A stretch of DNA of 64,000 bases from Smaragdicoccus niigatensis DSM 44881 = NBRC 103563 (lineage in GTDB: Bacteria; Actinomycetota; Actinomycetes; Mycobacteriales; Mycobacteriaceae): assembly GCF_000380645.1 (NCBI RefSeq), contig NZ_AQXZ01000013.1:230964-294963 (forward strand), given 5' to 3'. This document shows, piece by piece, positions 34,855 to 42,064 of the stretch (positions are counted from its first letter, which is position 1; every line of letters starts with the position of its first letter). Under the pieces are notes generated by a model, which was not told the origin of the DNA, ran no database searches, and was given only the letters and a program-made list of their open reading frames with translations. Both the position numbers and the translations under genes were made by a program.

Positions 34855-35879
34855 CAGCGGTACTCCTTCATCGAATTGAGCCCGGCCTCGAGCAGAACGT
34901 TGACGGCATCGCCGAGGTGGTCGAAGCCGGAACCGACCGTCTGCCCTTGGATGAATCGGAAATGGATGCCCTCGACGATCACCGCGAGCTTGTAGCTGGC
35001 AAGCCCTAGGTACCAGCCGATGCGCGCCAGATCTCTGGAACTGCGCGCCGAATACCGTTCGACGACTTCAGATTCCGTGAGGTAGCCCGGTGCGCTGGAA
35101 ACATTCGTCACCGCGCTCTCGGCCGCCGAGACGCCGAGACGGTCGTAGATGAGCATGAGCGCGAGGTCGGTGACCGGATCACCCAGAGTTGCCATCTCCC
35201 AGTCGATGACAGCGGCGGGACGGTCGTTCGCGTCGACGAGAACGTTGTCGAGTCGGTAATCACCGTGCACGATGCCGCCCGCACCCTGGACCGGGATATC
35301 GGCCGCGAGCTCCGCGAACAGCTTGTCCGCCGCCGGCAACGGCCGGCTGTACGAAGAGTGCAGTTGCTTGTTCCAACGGTTCAGCTGACGCGTGAGGAAC
35401 CCGTCGGCGCGACCGAAGTCAGCGAGCCCGACCGCTGCGGGATCGATTTCGTGCAGATCAGCGAGAACATCGACGAGGCGCTCGGAGATCATGCGCGTCC
35501 GCGTCTGGCCGAGTGCCTCGAGCTCGATCGCCGACCGGTATGGCACGCCCTCGACCTTCGACATCACGTAGAACGGCGCACCGATGACCGAGTCGTCGGT
35601 GCACATCGCGTACATCCGCGGCACGGGCACGGCACTGTCCTGCAGAGCAGACATCACCCGGAATTCGCGCCCCATGTCATGCGCGGTCGCGAGAACATGC
35701 CCGAGCGGCGGGCGCCGAAGAATCCAGTGGCTCGTCCCGTCGGTGACCGTGTAGGTCAGGTTCGACTTGCCGCCGGCAATGAGCTCAGCGCCCTCCACCG
35801 GACCGGCACCCGGAATCGCGGTCGGCAGCCACGCATCGAGACGGTCGAGGTCGAGACCAGGCGGACTCGGTCGGGGCAT
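34854..35879 (-). CDS. APH-family phosphotransferase (hydroxyacyl kinase-like)
   Basis: 341 aa from ATG 35879, sharing one base with the HAD stop (TGATG); an upstream in-frame ATG is inside the HAD gene. N-lobe [17 protein letters not shown] (Gly loop) and WILRRPP (Lys/Arg strand), catalytic loop [15 protein letters not shown] (about residues 208-222), metal-binding [13 protein letters not shown] (about 230-242). This is the aminoglycoside-phosphotransferase fold; next to an acyl-CoA dehydrogenase, relatives (ACAD10/11 kinase domain, LvaA) phosphorylate a 4-hydroxyacyl-CoA rather than an antibiotic. Confidence 0.9.
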   Translation of the reverse strand: MPRPSPPGLDLDRLDAWLPTAIPGAGPVEGAELIAGGKSNLTYTVTDGTSHWILRRPPLGHVLATAHDMGREFRVMSALQDSAVPVPRMYAMCTDDSVIGAPFYVMSKVEGVPYRSAIELEALGQTRTRMISERLVDVLADLHEIDPAAVGLADFGRADGFLTRQLNRWNKQLHSSYSRPLPAADKLFAELAADIPVQGAGGIVHGDYRLDNVLVDANDRPAAVIDWEMATLGDPVTDLALMLIYDRLGVSAAESAVTNVSSAPGYLTESEVVERYSARSSRDLARIGWYLGLASYKLAVIVEGIHFRFIQGQTVGSGFDHLGDAVNVLLEAGLNSMKEYR

Positions 35880-36532
35880 CACTCGTCTCCTTGCTGCAAT
35901 GCGGGCAGCCATGCACGCAGCGCCGCCCGTGTTTGCGCCGCCGATTCGTGCAGGATCGTTTGAAGCCCAACCGCTTGGGCCCCAATGAGATTGGGTTCGG
36001 CGTCGTCCACGAAGACAATGCGCTCCGCCGGTACCGCAAGCTGCTCGGCGGCCATGAGATAGATCTCCGGTTGAGGCTTTCGAAGCCGGACCTCGCTCGA
36101 GATGATGATCGAGTCGAACAGCGGGTCGATCAGATCGCGCGGGTACGCGTTGCCCCAGCTGTTGGACAGCAGCCCGACTCGGAGACCGAGCTCGCGCAGC
36201 TCCCGGACGAGCGCGAACATCGCGTCGTCGGAACGCATTCCGGCGAACATCCGGGCCAGCACGCCGTCTGGGTCGACCGGGGCGCCGGAGTGTGTGATCA
36301 GTTCCGCGGCCAGCAGGCGGTCGAACTCAGGGATCGACACCTCCCCCATCTCGAGTCGATGGATGGGGGTCCCGTACGGCACGTCGCGAGACATCCAGGC
36401 CTTGAGAGTCACCGAGAACGACAGCGGATCGATTCCCTCAGCCGCGAGCCAGACGCCGATCGCCTCGCGCACGGGATTGGTGAGAACTCCGCCGTAGTCG
36501 AAGACCACAGCCTGAATATCGTGCTGCGCCAT
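35879..36532 (-). CDS. HAD-superfamily hydrolase, ACAD10-type N-terminal domain
   Basis: 217 aa. Motif I AVVFDYGGVLTNP: nucleophile Asp12 is present, but the second Asp (general acid) is Gly14, as in the epoxide-hydrolase/ACAD10-type HAD subgroup. Motif II LLSNSWGN, motif III Lys in RLRKPQPEIY, motif IV IVFVDDAEPN. A helical cap lies between motifs I and II. First gene of the operon; no other gene upstream on this strand. Phosphatase activity is doubtful with the altered motif I. Confidence 0.9.
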   Translation of the reverse strand: MAQHDIQAVVFDYGGVLTNPVREAIGVWLAAEGIDPLSFSVTLKAWMSRDVPYGTPIHRLEMGEVSIPEFDRLLAAELITHSGAPVDPDGVLARMFAGMRSDDAMFALVRELRELGLRVGLLSNSWGNAYPRDLIDPLFDSIIISSEVRLRKPQPEIYLMAAEQLAVPAERIVFVDDAEPNLIGAQAVGLQTILHESAAQTRAALRAWLPALQQGDE

Positions 36533-36768
36533 GTCTGAAGCCTCGCTGCCGTCAGATCGGGTTGTTGATCACTCTCGGTGAGCCTGTCAGACCGATCCGC
36601 GCAAGGGAAGACCGCGACCGAAGGAGACACGGCGCCGTTGCCGCGTCTCCACTCGCGTCGCCCTGTACCCCCGACCGGGCAGTCGAATTCTTGCAAGGCG
36701 GGCGATGGTTCCAAAGGCTGTCGGCTCCCTAAAAACCTCCCTATCTGTACGCGACCAGCGAAAACCGA

Positions 36769-36797
36769 TTGAAAGACGTTGCGAAACAAGCTGTTAG
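36769..36797 (+). promoter_or_regulatory. Possible promoter of the SRPBCC-LuxR gene
   Basis: TTGAAA (36769..36774), 17-nt spacer, TGTTAG (36792..36797), 45 bp before the chosen GTG. The -10 match is weak. The region 36533..36809 is otherwise free of genes and contains no further clear signal apart from being upstream of the divergent HAD operon. Confidence 0.3.
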
Positions 36798-36842
36798 CAT
36801 CCACGGGCGGTGCAAGGGCGGACCGGCGGAAGGGCAGATCAA

Positions 36843-37499
36843 GTGGTGCAGGTGGCAGAGGCGTCGGTGATCATCTACCGACCCGTCACGCACCTGTGGA
36901 CACATCTCACGTCGCCGTCGAACGTCCCGATGTTCTTACCAGGAACGTTCTCGGTCACCACCGATGAACCGTCCGGAATCGTCCGGCACGGGTCGACGGT
37001 GCGGGGACACACGGCGTTTATGGGTGTGCTCGCCGAGTGGACCTCCGAGATCATCGACTTCGACGAGCCGAAAACGGTCGCGACGAAGACCTCCTTCACG
37101 ACGCACAGCGGCTATCGGTTCAGTGCGGCATTCGCCGGCTGTCTCGAACCGGTCGCCGAAGGCACCCTCTTGTCGATCAACGTTCGGACCGATTCGGGGT
37201 TCAACGGCATGTTCGGCGACGTCGCCGATGAGATCGTCACGATCGCTTACAGCCGGTTACTCCAGGCGAGTCTCATGAACCTCGCGGATGTGCTGGACAC
37301 CGGAAAGCGTCGCAACCTCACCTCGCGCCACCGAGAGGTCCTGCGAATGATCCAGCAGGGGCTCACGGACCGCGAGATCGCCGAGAAGCTGTACATCAGC
37401 CCGAAGACGGTCGGCCATCACGTGAGCGCGATCCTCGCCGCGTTCCGGGTCACGCAGCGACAAGACCTGCGGAGATCGATCGACCTTCCGGACCAATGA
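36843..37499 (+). CDS. START/SRPBCC domain fused to a LuxR-type helix-turn-helix
   Basis: 218 aa from GTG 36843, chosen because GAAGGGCAG precedes it and the SRPBCC fold begins at once; GTG 36810 is the alternative. Residues ~1-150 look like a polyketide-cyclase/SRPBCC ligand pocket: VIIYRPVTHLWTHLTSPSNV at the start, EWTSEIIDFDEP in the middle, and a long C-terminal helix. Residues ~160-205 form a LuxR HTH: LTSRHREVLRMIQQGLTDRE, then ISPKTVGHHVSAILAAFRV. No receiver or ATPase domain. It is therefore probably a ligand-sensing one-component regulator. It is divergent from the ACAD10-like operon, which it may control. Confidence 0.85.
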   Translation: MVQVAEASVIIYRPVTHLWTHLTSPSNVPMFLPGTFSVTTDEPSGIVRHGSTVRGHTAFMGVLAEWTSEIIDFDEPKTVATKTSFTTHSGYRFSAAFAGCLEPVAEGTLLSINVRTDSGFNGMFGDVADEIVTIAYSRLLQASLMNLADVLDTGKRRNLTSRHREVLRMIQQGLTDREIAEKLYISPKTVGHHVSAILAAFRVTQRQDLRRSIDLPDQ

Positions 37500-37502
37500 G
37501 AA

Positions 37503-37533
37503 GAGGGAGCACTTCATGGTGAAGTGCTCCCTC
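37503..37533. terminator. Bidirectional terminator hairpin
   Basis: 14-bp perfect stem (GAGGGAGCACTTCA and its complement) with a 3-nt loop TGG, directly after the SRPBCC-LuxR stop and 16 bp from the convergent MFS gene stop. Confidence 0.85.
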
Positions 37534-37548
37534 CTCATTACCCCCGGG

Positions 37549-39015
37549 TTAGTGGTGAGCTCCGGCCGGTGAGTCGACCTTGTTGGGCAGGAACACCGAC
37601 AGCACGACGACGATGACGCCGAATGCCGCTCCCACCACGAAGGCCCACTGCAGACCGCCGACGAACGCAGCCGCCTTGCTCGCACCTGCCGCGGCCAAAT
37701 CGGTCGAGCGGTTCTCGAGGACGACCACGAGAATCGCCGTTCCGATCGCACCCGCGACCTGCTGCAACGTGCCCAGGATCGAGCTGCCGTGCGAGTACAG
37801 CGCCGGCGGCAGAACACCCAGACCGAGGGTGAAGACCGGCGTGAAGATCGCGGACAGGCTGACCATCAGGACGACGTGCAGCGCCAGGATCAGCGCGTAG
37901 GGCGTGTCCGTTTGGATCTGGCTGAACAGCGCGAGAACCACGACCATGACGATCGCGCCCGGGATCACGAGCATCCGTGAACCCTTGCGGTCATAGAGGC
38001 GACCGACGCGCGGACCAAGCAGACCCATCGCGAGACCACCCGGCATGACCAGCAGACCGGTCTGCATCGCCGACAAGCCGCGCAGATCCTGCAGGTACAG
38101 CGGAAGCAGAATCATCGAGCCGATGAACGACATGAATGCGGCCGACATCAGCAGCAGCGAGACCGTGAAGGTCCGGTGCTTGAGTGTCCGCAGGTCGAGC
38201 AGCGGGCTGTCCGACTTCTGCAGTCGCAGCTGGTAGGCGATGAAAGCAGCGACCAGCACCGCACCGACACCGATGATGACGGTCAGCTCCACGCCGCTGC
38301 GGGCGCCGATCTCGCTGAGACCGTAGACCAACGTCGCGAATCCGAGTCCGGCCAGCGCCACGCTGACCCAGGAGACGGCACTGTGGTTCGACTCGCCGAT
38401 GTTCTCCAGGCGGCGCAGACCGAGAAGGGTGATCACCGCTGCCACTGGCAACACGAACGCGAAGATCAATCGCCACGAACCGAGGTGCAGGATGAGCCCG
38501 GAGATTGCGGGACCCATCGCGGGGGCAACCGACATCGCGAGCATGACATCACCCATGACGCGACCGCGGTCTGCCTCGGGCACGACCTGCATCAGCGTCG
38601 TCATCAAGAGCGGCATCATCACTGCGGTGCCTGCGGCCTGAATTCCACGGCCGACCAGCAGCACCTCGAACGACGGAGCCAGTCCGGCGACCAGCGTGCC
38701 CAACCCGAAGGTGACCATCGCCAGCGTGTAGGCCTGTCGGGTCGTGACGCGCTGCAGGAACCAGCCGGTCACTGGGATGACCGCGGCCATTGTCAGCATG
38801 AAGACCGAAGACAGCCACTGCGCCGAACGCGCACTGACGTTGAAGTCGACCATCAGCCGCGGAATCGCGTTGATCATGATGGTCTCGTTGAGGATCACCA
38901 CGAACGTCGCGGCGACCAGCAACTTGATGATCGTCGGCGTTTTGCCGGAGACAGTCTCGGACTCGACAGCGTCCACCGGTTCTACGGGATCTACGACGTC
39001 TGTCACGGCACTCAT
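37549..39015 (-). CDS. MFS drug exporter, DHA2 (14-TM, EmrB/QacA) family
   Basis: 488 aa from ATG 39015 with AGGGGA upstream. Acidic N-terminal tail, then about 14 helices. Motif C-like MLAMSVAPAMGPAISGLIL in helix 5, motif A-like region RVTTRQAYTLAM after helix 2, and WLSSVFMLTMAAVIPVTGWF in helices 1-2. Proton-driven efflux of amphipathic compounds is expected. Convergent with the SRPBCC-LuxR gene; the neighbouring TetR at 39215 reads the same way and may regulate it in addition to the acyl-CoA dehydrogenase. Confidence 0.92.
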   Translation of the reverse strand: MSAVTDVVDPVEPVDAVESETVSGKTPTIIKLLVAATFVVILNETIMINAIPRLMVDFNVSARSAQWLSSVFMLTMAAVIPVTGWFLQRVTTRQAYTLAMVTFGLGTLVAGLAPSFEVLLVGRGIQAAGTAVMMPLLMTTLMQVVPEADRGRVMGDVMLAMSVAPAMGPAISGLILHLGSWRLIFAFVLPVAAVITLLGLRRLENIGESNHSAVSWVSVALAGLGFATLVYGLSEIGARSGVELTVIIGVGAVLVAAFIAYQLRLQKSDSPLLDLRTLKHRTFTVSLLLMSAAFMSFIGSMILLPLYLQDLRGLSAMQTGLLVMPGGLAMGLLGPRVGRLYDRKGSRMLVIPGAIVMVVVLALFSQIQTDTPYALILALHVVLMVSLSAIFTPVFTLGLGVLPPALYSHGSSILGTLQQVAGAIGTAILVVVLENRSTDLAAAGASKAAAFVGGLQWAFVVGAAFGVIVVVLSVFLPNKVDSPAGAHH

Positions 39016-39102
39016 GGGGTCCCCTTCGATAGTTGGCGCGGAAGGCCTTCTGACCACCCACTCATCAGTACGACGAACGAGAAGGCCGAAATACGACAAG
39101 CT

Positions 39103-39119
39103 TCGAAAGAAAGTTTCGA
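39103..39119. promoter_or_regulatory. Inverted repeat upstream of the MFS exporter
   Basis: TCGAAA-GAAAG-TTTCGA, perfect 6-bp arms, 88 bp upstream of the exporter start in a 199-bp gap after the TetR gene. Candidate regulator site. Confidence 0.4.
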
Positions 39120-39214
39120 GGTTCTCTGCGAGCCGACTGAGATCACAACCGCGTAGTCAGAATGCGTATTCCCGCAACACGCGCGCAACCGATTTTTTTC
39201 GGGCGGAAGTTCGC

Positions 39215-39826
39215 TCAGGCGTCGGGGTCGACAGCGATCCCCATGTCGCGGGCGGCCTGCTCGACGACGAGCCACACCTGGCGCGTCAGCTTCTCGACGA
39301 GTTCGTCGTCGGTGAGCTGGTCGGGGTTGTCGAGCCACCACAGCACGCTGGCGTCGACGAGTCCGACGACGGCGGCCACCGTCTGTGCCGGGAAGACCGC
39401 GTCGTGGCCGAGTCGGTGCAGGTAGGCGGCCGCCGCGCGGGAATAACCCTGCACCGCAGGTGCATCCCGGCGGAGCGCGCGGAAGCGGTAGAGATTGGGG
39501 TGTTCGCCGGCCCAGCCCACCACTTCGCGACTGGCCGAACGAATGATTCCGATGGGAGATCCCGAGTCACTGAGCGTCGGTCGCACGCGGCGACCGAGAA
39601 CGCGCGCGGCGTGCTGGGCCACGGCCTGATCGAGTTCGGCCTTGCTCTCGAAGTGGCGGTAGATATGCGGCCTCGGCAAACCTGCGAGGTCGGCGGTCAC
39701 GCCGATTGCGACATCGGGTCCGAACTCCTCGATCGCCTTCGTTGCGGCGTCGATGATCTTCTGCTGGCGGTCGCTGCCTGCGGAGAGCGCAGCGGAGGAA
39801 TCAGCGCGCTTCTCCACGTTAGTCAC
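39215..39826 (-). CDS. TetR family transcriptional regulator
   Basis: 203 aa from GTG 39826. An ATG at 39853 would put an operator-like half-palindrome inside the gene, so the shorter start is preferred. HTH at about residues 20-62 with recognition segment LAGLPRPHIYRHFESK. C-terminal domain contains the TetR_C-like VVGLVDASVLWWLDNPDQL. Divergent from the acyl-CoA dehydrogenase at 39932, with a 15-bp perfect palindrome between. Confidence 0.88.
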   Translation of the reverse strand: MTNVEKRADSSAALSAGSDRQQKIIDAATKAIEEFGPDVAIGVTADLAGLPRPHIYRHFESKAELDQAVAQHAARVLGRRVRPTLSDSGSPIGIIRSASREVVGWAGEHPNLYRFRALRRDAPAVQGYSRAAAAYLHRLGHDAVFPAQTVAAVVGLVDASVLWWLDNPDQLTDDELVEKLTRQVWLVVEQAARDMGIAVDPDA

Positions 39827-39891
39827 GACACGCAAAGGTACACCCTGTTCCATCCAGAGCCTTGGTGGTACATGATGTCCAAGACAACTTT

Positions 39892-39906
39892 GGTACACCG
39901 TGTACC
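39892..39906. promoter_or_regulatory. Palindromic operator candidate
   Basis: GGTACAC-C-GTGTACC, perfect 7-bp arms, 26 bp before the acyl-CoA dehydrogenase start. A degenerate copy (GGTACAC-C-CTGTTCC) lies at 39837..39851, just upstream of the TetR start, so each divergent promoter has one site. Confidence 0.7.
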
Positions 39907-39931
39907 GCTAGATGGCTTCAAAGGAGAACCC

Positions 39932-41074
39932 ATGCCCTCCTCCCCTCGGTGGATGGACGCAGACCTCGAACTGTTCCGCGACCTCGCGCGCGAATTCTGT
40001 GAGCGCGAGATCAAGCCGAACGTCGATAAGTTCATTCAGAACCACCAAGTCGACCGCGACCTGTGGAACAAGGCCGGCGAGCTCGGCCTGCTGTGCGCCT
40101 CGATCCCGGAGGAGTACGGCGGCATCGGTGGCACGTTCGCGCACGAAGCCGTGCTGATCGAAGAGCAGGCGCGCGCCGGCGACTCGAGCTGGGGCGCTTC
40201 GCTGCACAGCGGCATCGTGGCGCACTACATCCTCGCGTACGGCACCGAAGAGCAGAAGCAGCACTGGCTGCCCAAGATGGCCAGCGGCGAGGTCGTCGGC
40301 GCCATCGCCATGACCGAGCCCGGCACCGGCTCGGACCTGCAAGGCATCAAGACCAGGGCGATCAAGGAAGGCGACGAGTACGTCGTCAACGGCGCCAAGA
40401 CCTTCATCACCAACGGTGCGCAATGTGACCTGGTGATCGTCGCCGCCAAGACCAACCCCGAGGGTGGCGCGGCGGGCGTCTCGCTCGTGCTGGTCGAGAC
40501 CGAGCGCGAGGGCTTCCGCCGCGGCCGCGTCCTCGACAAGGTCGGCATGAAGGGTCAGGACACGTCAGAACTGTTCTTCGACGACGTCCGTATTCCGGTG
40601 ACGAACCTGCTCGGCACCCAGGAAGGACTCGGCTTCTTCCACCTCATGGCGCAGCTTCCGCAGGAGCGCCTCATCGTCGCGGTCAGCACGCAGGCGGCGC
40701 AGGAATTCGCCCTGGAGCTCACCAAGCAGTACACCCACGACCGCGAGGCCTTCGGACGCGAGATCTTCAAGTTCCAGAACACCAAGTTCAAGCTTGCCGA
40801 GATCGCCACAGACTGCCGCGTCGGACGTTCGTTCATCGACGAGTGCATCGAGCTGCACATCGAAGGCAAGCTCGATGTCCCGACGGCCGCGATGGCGAAG
40901 CTGTGGGCCAGCGAGACCGCGATGAAGAACATCGACAAGTGTGTGCAGCTCTTCGGTGGCTACGGCTACATGCTCGAGTACCCGATCGCACGTGCCTGGA
41001 CCGACATCCGGGTCTCGCAGATCTATGCCGGCACGAGCGAGATCATGAAGGAGATCATCTCGCGCACCATGTGA
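39932..41074 (+). CDS. Acyl-CoA dehydrogenase
   Basis: 380 aa from ATG 39932 with AAAGGAGA upstream; a far longer open frame reads through the TetR promoter. FAD/substrate motifs AIAMTEPGTGSDLQGIKT (about residues 127-144) and NGAKTFITNGAQ; the C-terminal part has REAFGREIFKFQNTKFKLAE and QLFGGYGYMLEYPIARAW, followed by YAGTSEIMKEIISR, where the catalytic Glu of short/medium-chain enzymes is expected before the ARAW segment. Performs the first step of beta-oxidation of an unknown acyl-CoA. Controlled by the divergent TetR. Confidence 0.95.
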   Translation: MPSSPRWMDADLELFRDLAREFCEREIKPNVDKFIQNHQVDRDLWNKAGELGLLCASIPEEYGGIGGTFAHEAVLIEEQARAGDSSWGASLHSGIVAHYILAYGTEEQKQHWLPKMASGEVVGAIAMTEPGTGSDLQGIKTRAIKEGDEYVVNGAKTFITNGAQCDLVIVAAKTNPEGGAAGVSLVLVETEREGFRRGRVLDKVGMKGQDTSELFFDDVRIPVTNLLGTQEGLGFFHLMAQLPQERLIVAVSTQAAQEFALELTKQYTHDREAFGREIFKFQNTKFKLAEIATDCRVGRSFIDECIELHIEGKLDVPTAAMAKLWASETAMKNIDKCVQLFGGYGYMLEYPIARAWTDIRVSQIYAGTSEIMKEIISRTM

Positions 41075-41106
41075 GCCGACACGGCGTAGATCACATTCGA
41101 GAGCGT

Positions 41107-41150
41107 CAATCCCTTCGTCGCAGATAGGCTGACCTGCAACGAAGGGATTG
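41107..41150 (+). promoter_or_regulatory. Stem-loop overlapping a ribosome binding site
   Basis: Perfect 12-bp arms, CAATCCCTTCGT (41107..41118) and ACGAAGGGATTG (41139..41150), with a 20-nt loop. The right arm contains the ribosome site AAGGGA of the small gene starting at 41153, so the folded RNA would hide it. Confidence 0.6.
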
Positions 41151-41152
41151 TC

Positions 41153-41437
41153 ATGCTCGGATTGCTGTTTGCCGCTGCCGCTGGAGCCACCGGATACGTT
41201 TTCGGTACCAAGGCCGGACGCGAACGCTACGACCAGATCGTCGCCAAGACGAACGAGCTCGTGGGCGACGAGAACATGGCGAAGATGCGGAGCGCGGGCC
41301 AGACCGTGGGCGACAAGACCCGCGAGATCTTCTCCGAGGAGAATCGCGAGAAGGTTCGCTTCGCGACCCAGTCGGCAGCCGACAAAGCCCGCCAGTTCGT
41401 CGACGACGCCAAGGCGAAGAAGCGCGCGCAGGCATAG
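41153..41437 (+). CDS. YtxH-like small membrane-anchored protein
   Basis: 94 aa. One N-terminal glycine-rich membrane segment (MLGLLFAAAAGATGYVFGTK) followed by a charged, helical region with RERYDQIVAK and repeated Lys/Arg/Asp/Glu, as in YtxH/DUF-type stress-linked proteins. Function unknown. Its translation may be controlled by the stem-loop that covers its ribosome site. Confidence 0.75.
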   Translation: MLGLLFAAAAGATGYVFGTKAGRERYDQIVAKTNELVGDENMAKMRSAGQTVGDKTREIFSEENREKVRFATQSAADKARQFVDDAKAKKRAQA

Positions 41438-41491
41438 TTCACGCGAGGCGCTGCCGGGCATCGACACTGATGCTCGCTAGGCTCGCCAACC

Positions 41492-42016
41492 ATGCGCAAC
41501 TCGTCCAAGATCCTGATCGCTGCGGCGACCCTTTCGACCGCGGCCGCACTGGCCGCCTGTGGCTCGAGCGGTTCGGCCAACTCGGCAACCGCGACGACGG
41601 TTGACACCCGCCCGCCGTGCAAGGCCGACGACGTCAAGGTGACCGGAAAGCTCGGCTCCCGTCCGGAGATCACGATCCCGGACACCTGCGCACCGCCGAC
41701 GCAGCTGCTGATCAAGGACATCACTGAGGGTAAGGGCGCGGCGGTCAAGGACGGCGACAACGTGACGGTCCAGTACGACCTCGTCACGTGGTCCGACAAG
41801 GTCGAACTCGACGCGTCGTGGAACCGCAATGAGCCGTTCACCGTCGAGAACGTCGGACAGGCCTCGGTCATCGATGGCTGGAACCAGGGACTCGTCGGCA
41901 TCAAGCCCGGTGGGCGCCGACTGCTCATCGTGCCGCCGGCCTTGGGTTATGGCGAAGGCGGCAACGGCATGAAGGCCAACGAGACGCTGGTCTTCGTCAT
42001 CGACGCGGTCAAGTAG
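41492..42016 (+). CDS. FKBP-type peptidyl-prolyl isomerase, lipoprotein
   Basis: 174 aa. Lipoprotein signal with lipobox LAAC (Cys23), Ser/Ala/Thr linker, then one FKBP domain (about residues 75-174): VKDGDNVTVQYDLVTW, SVIDGWNQGLVGIKPGGRR, LIVPPALGYGEGG, ETLVFVIDAVK. Most rotamase pocket residues (Tyr, Trp, Ile-Pro-like VPP, Tyr of GYG) are present. Expected to fold proteins outside the cytoplasmic membrane. It precedes the beta-propeller kinase by 48 bp. Confidence 0.93.
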   Translation: MRNSSKILIAAATLSTAAALAACGSSGSANSATATTVDTRPPCKADDVKVTGKLGSRPEITIPDTCAPPTQLLIKDITEGKGAAVKDGDNVTVQYDLVTWSDKVELDASWNRNEPFTVENVGQASVIDGWNQGLVGIKPGGRRLLIVPPALGYGEGGNGMKANETLVFVIDAVK

Positions 42017-42034
42017 CGCAGCTTACGATTAGGC

Positions 42035-42050
42035 CGAACCCCTAGGTTCG
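42035..42050 (+). terminator. Small hairpin between FKBP and kinase genes
   Basis: CGAACC-CCTA-GGTTCG, 6-bp stem, 18 bp after the FKBP stop; no T run. Weak terminator or attenuator at most. Confidence 0.35.
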
Positions 42051-42064
42051 AAAGTAGGTGGGGT

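Noticed and set aside
34854..35879. Aminoglycoside resistance kinase
   Set aside because: The APH fold is present, but its position between HAD and ACAD genes and the ACAD10-like context point to acyl-chain phosphorylation, not antibiotic resistance.
38744..39931. Extension of the acyl-CoA dehydrogenase frame far upstream (776 codons in total)
   Set aside because: The extension runs antisense through the TetR gene and operator; the ribosome site and protein family start at ATG 39932.
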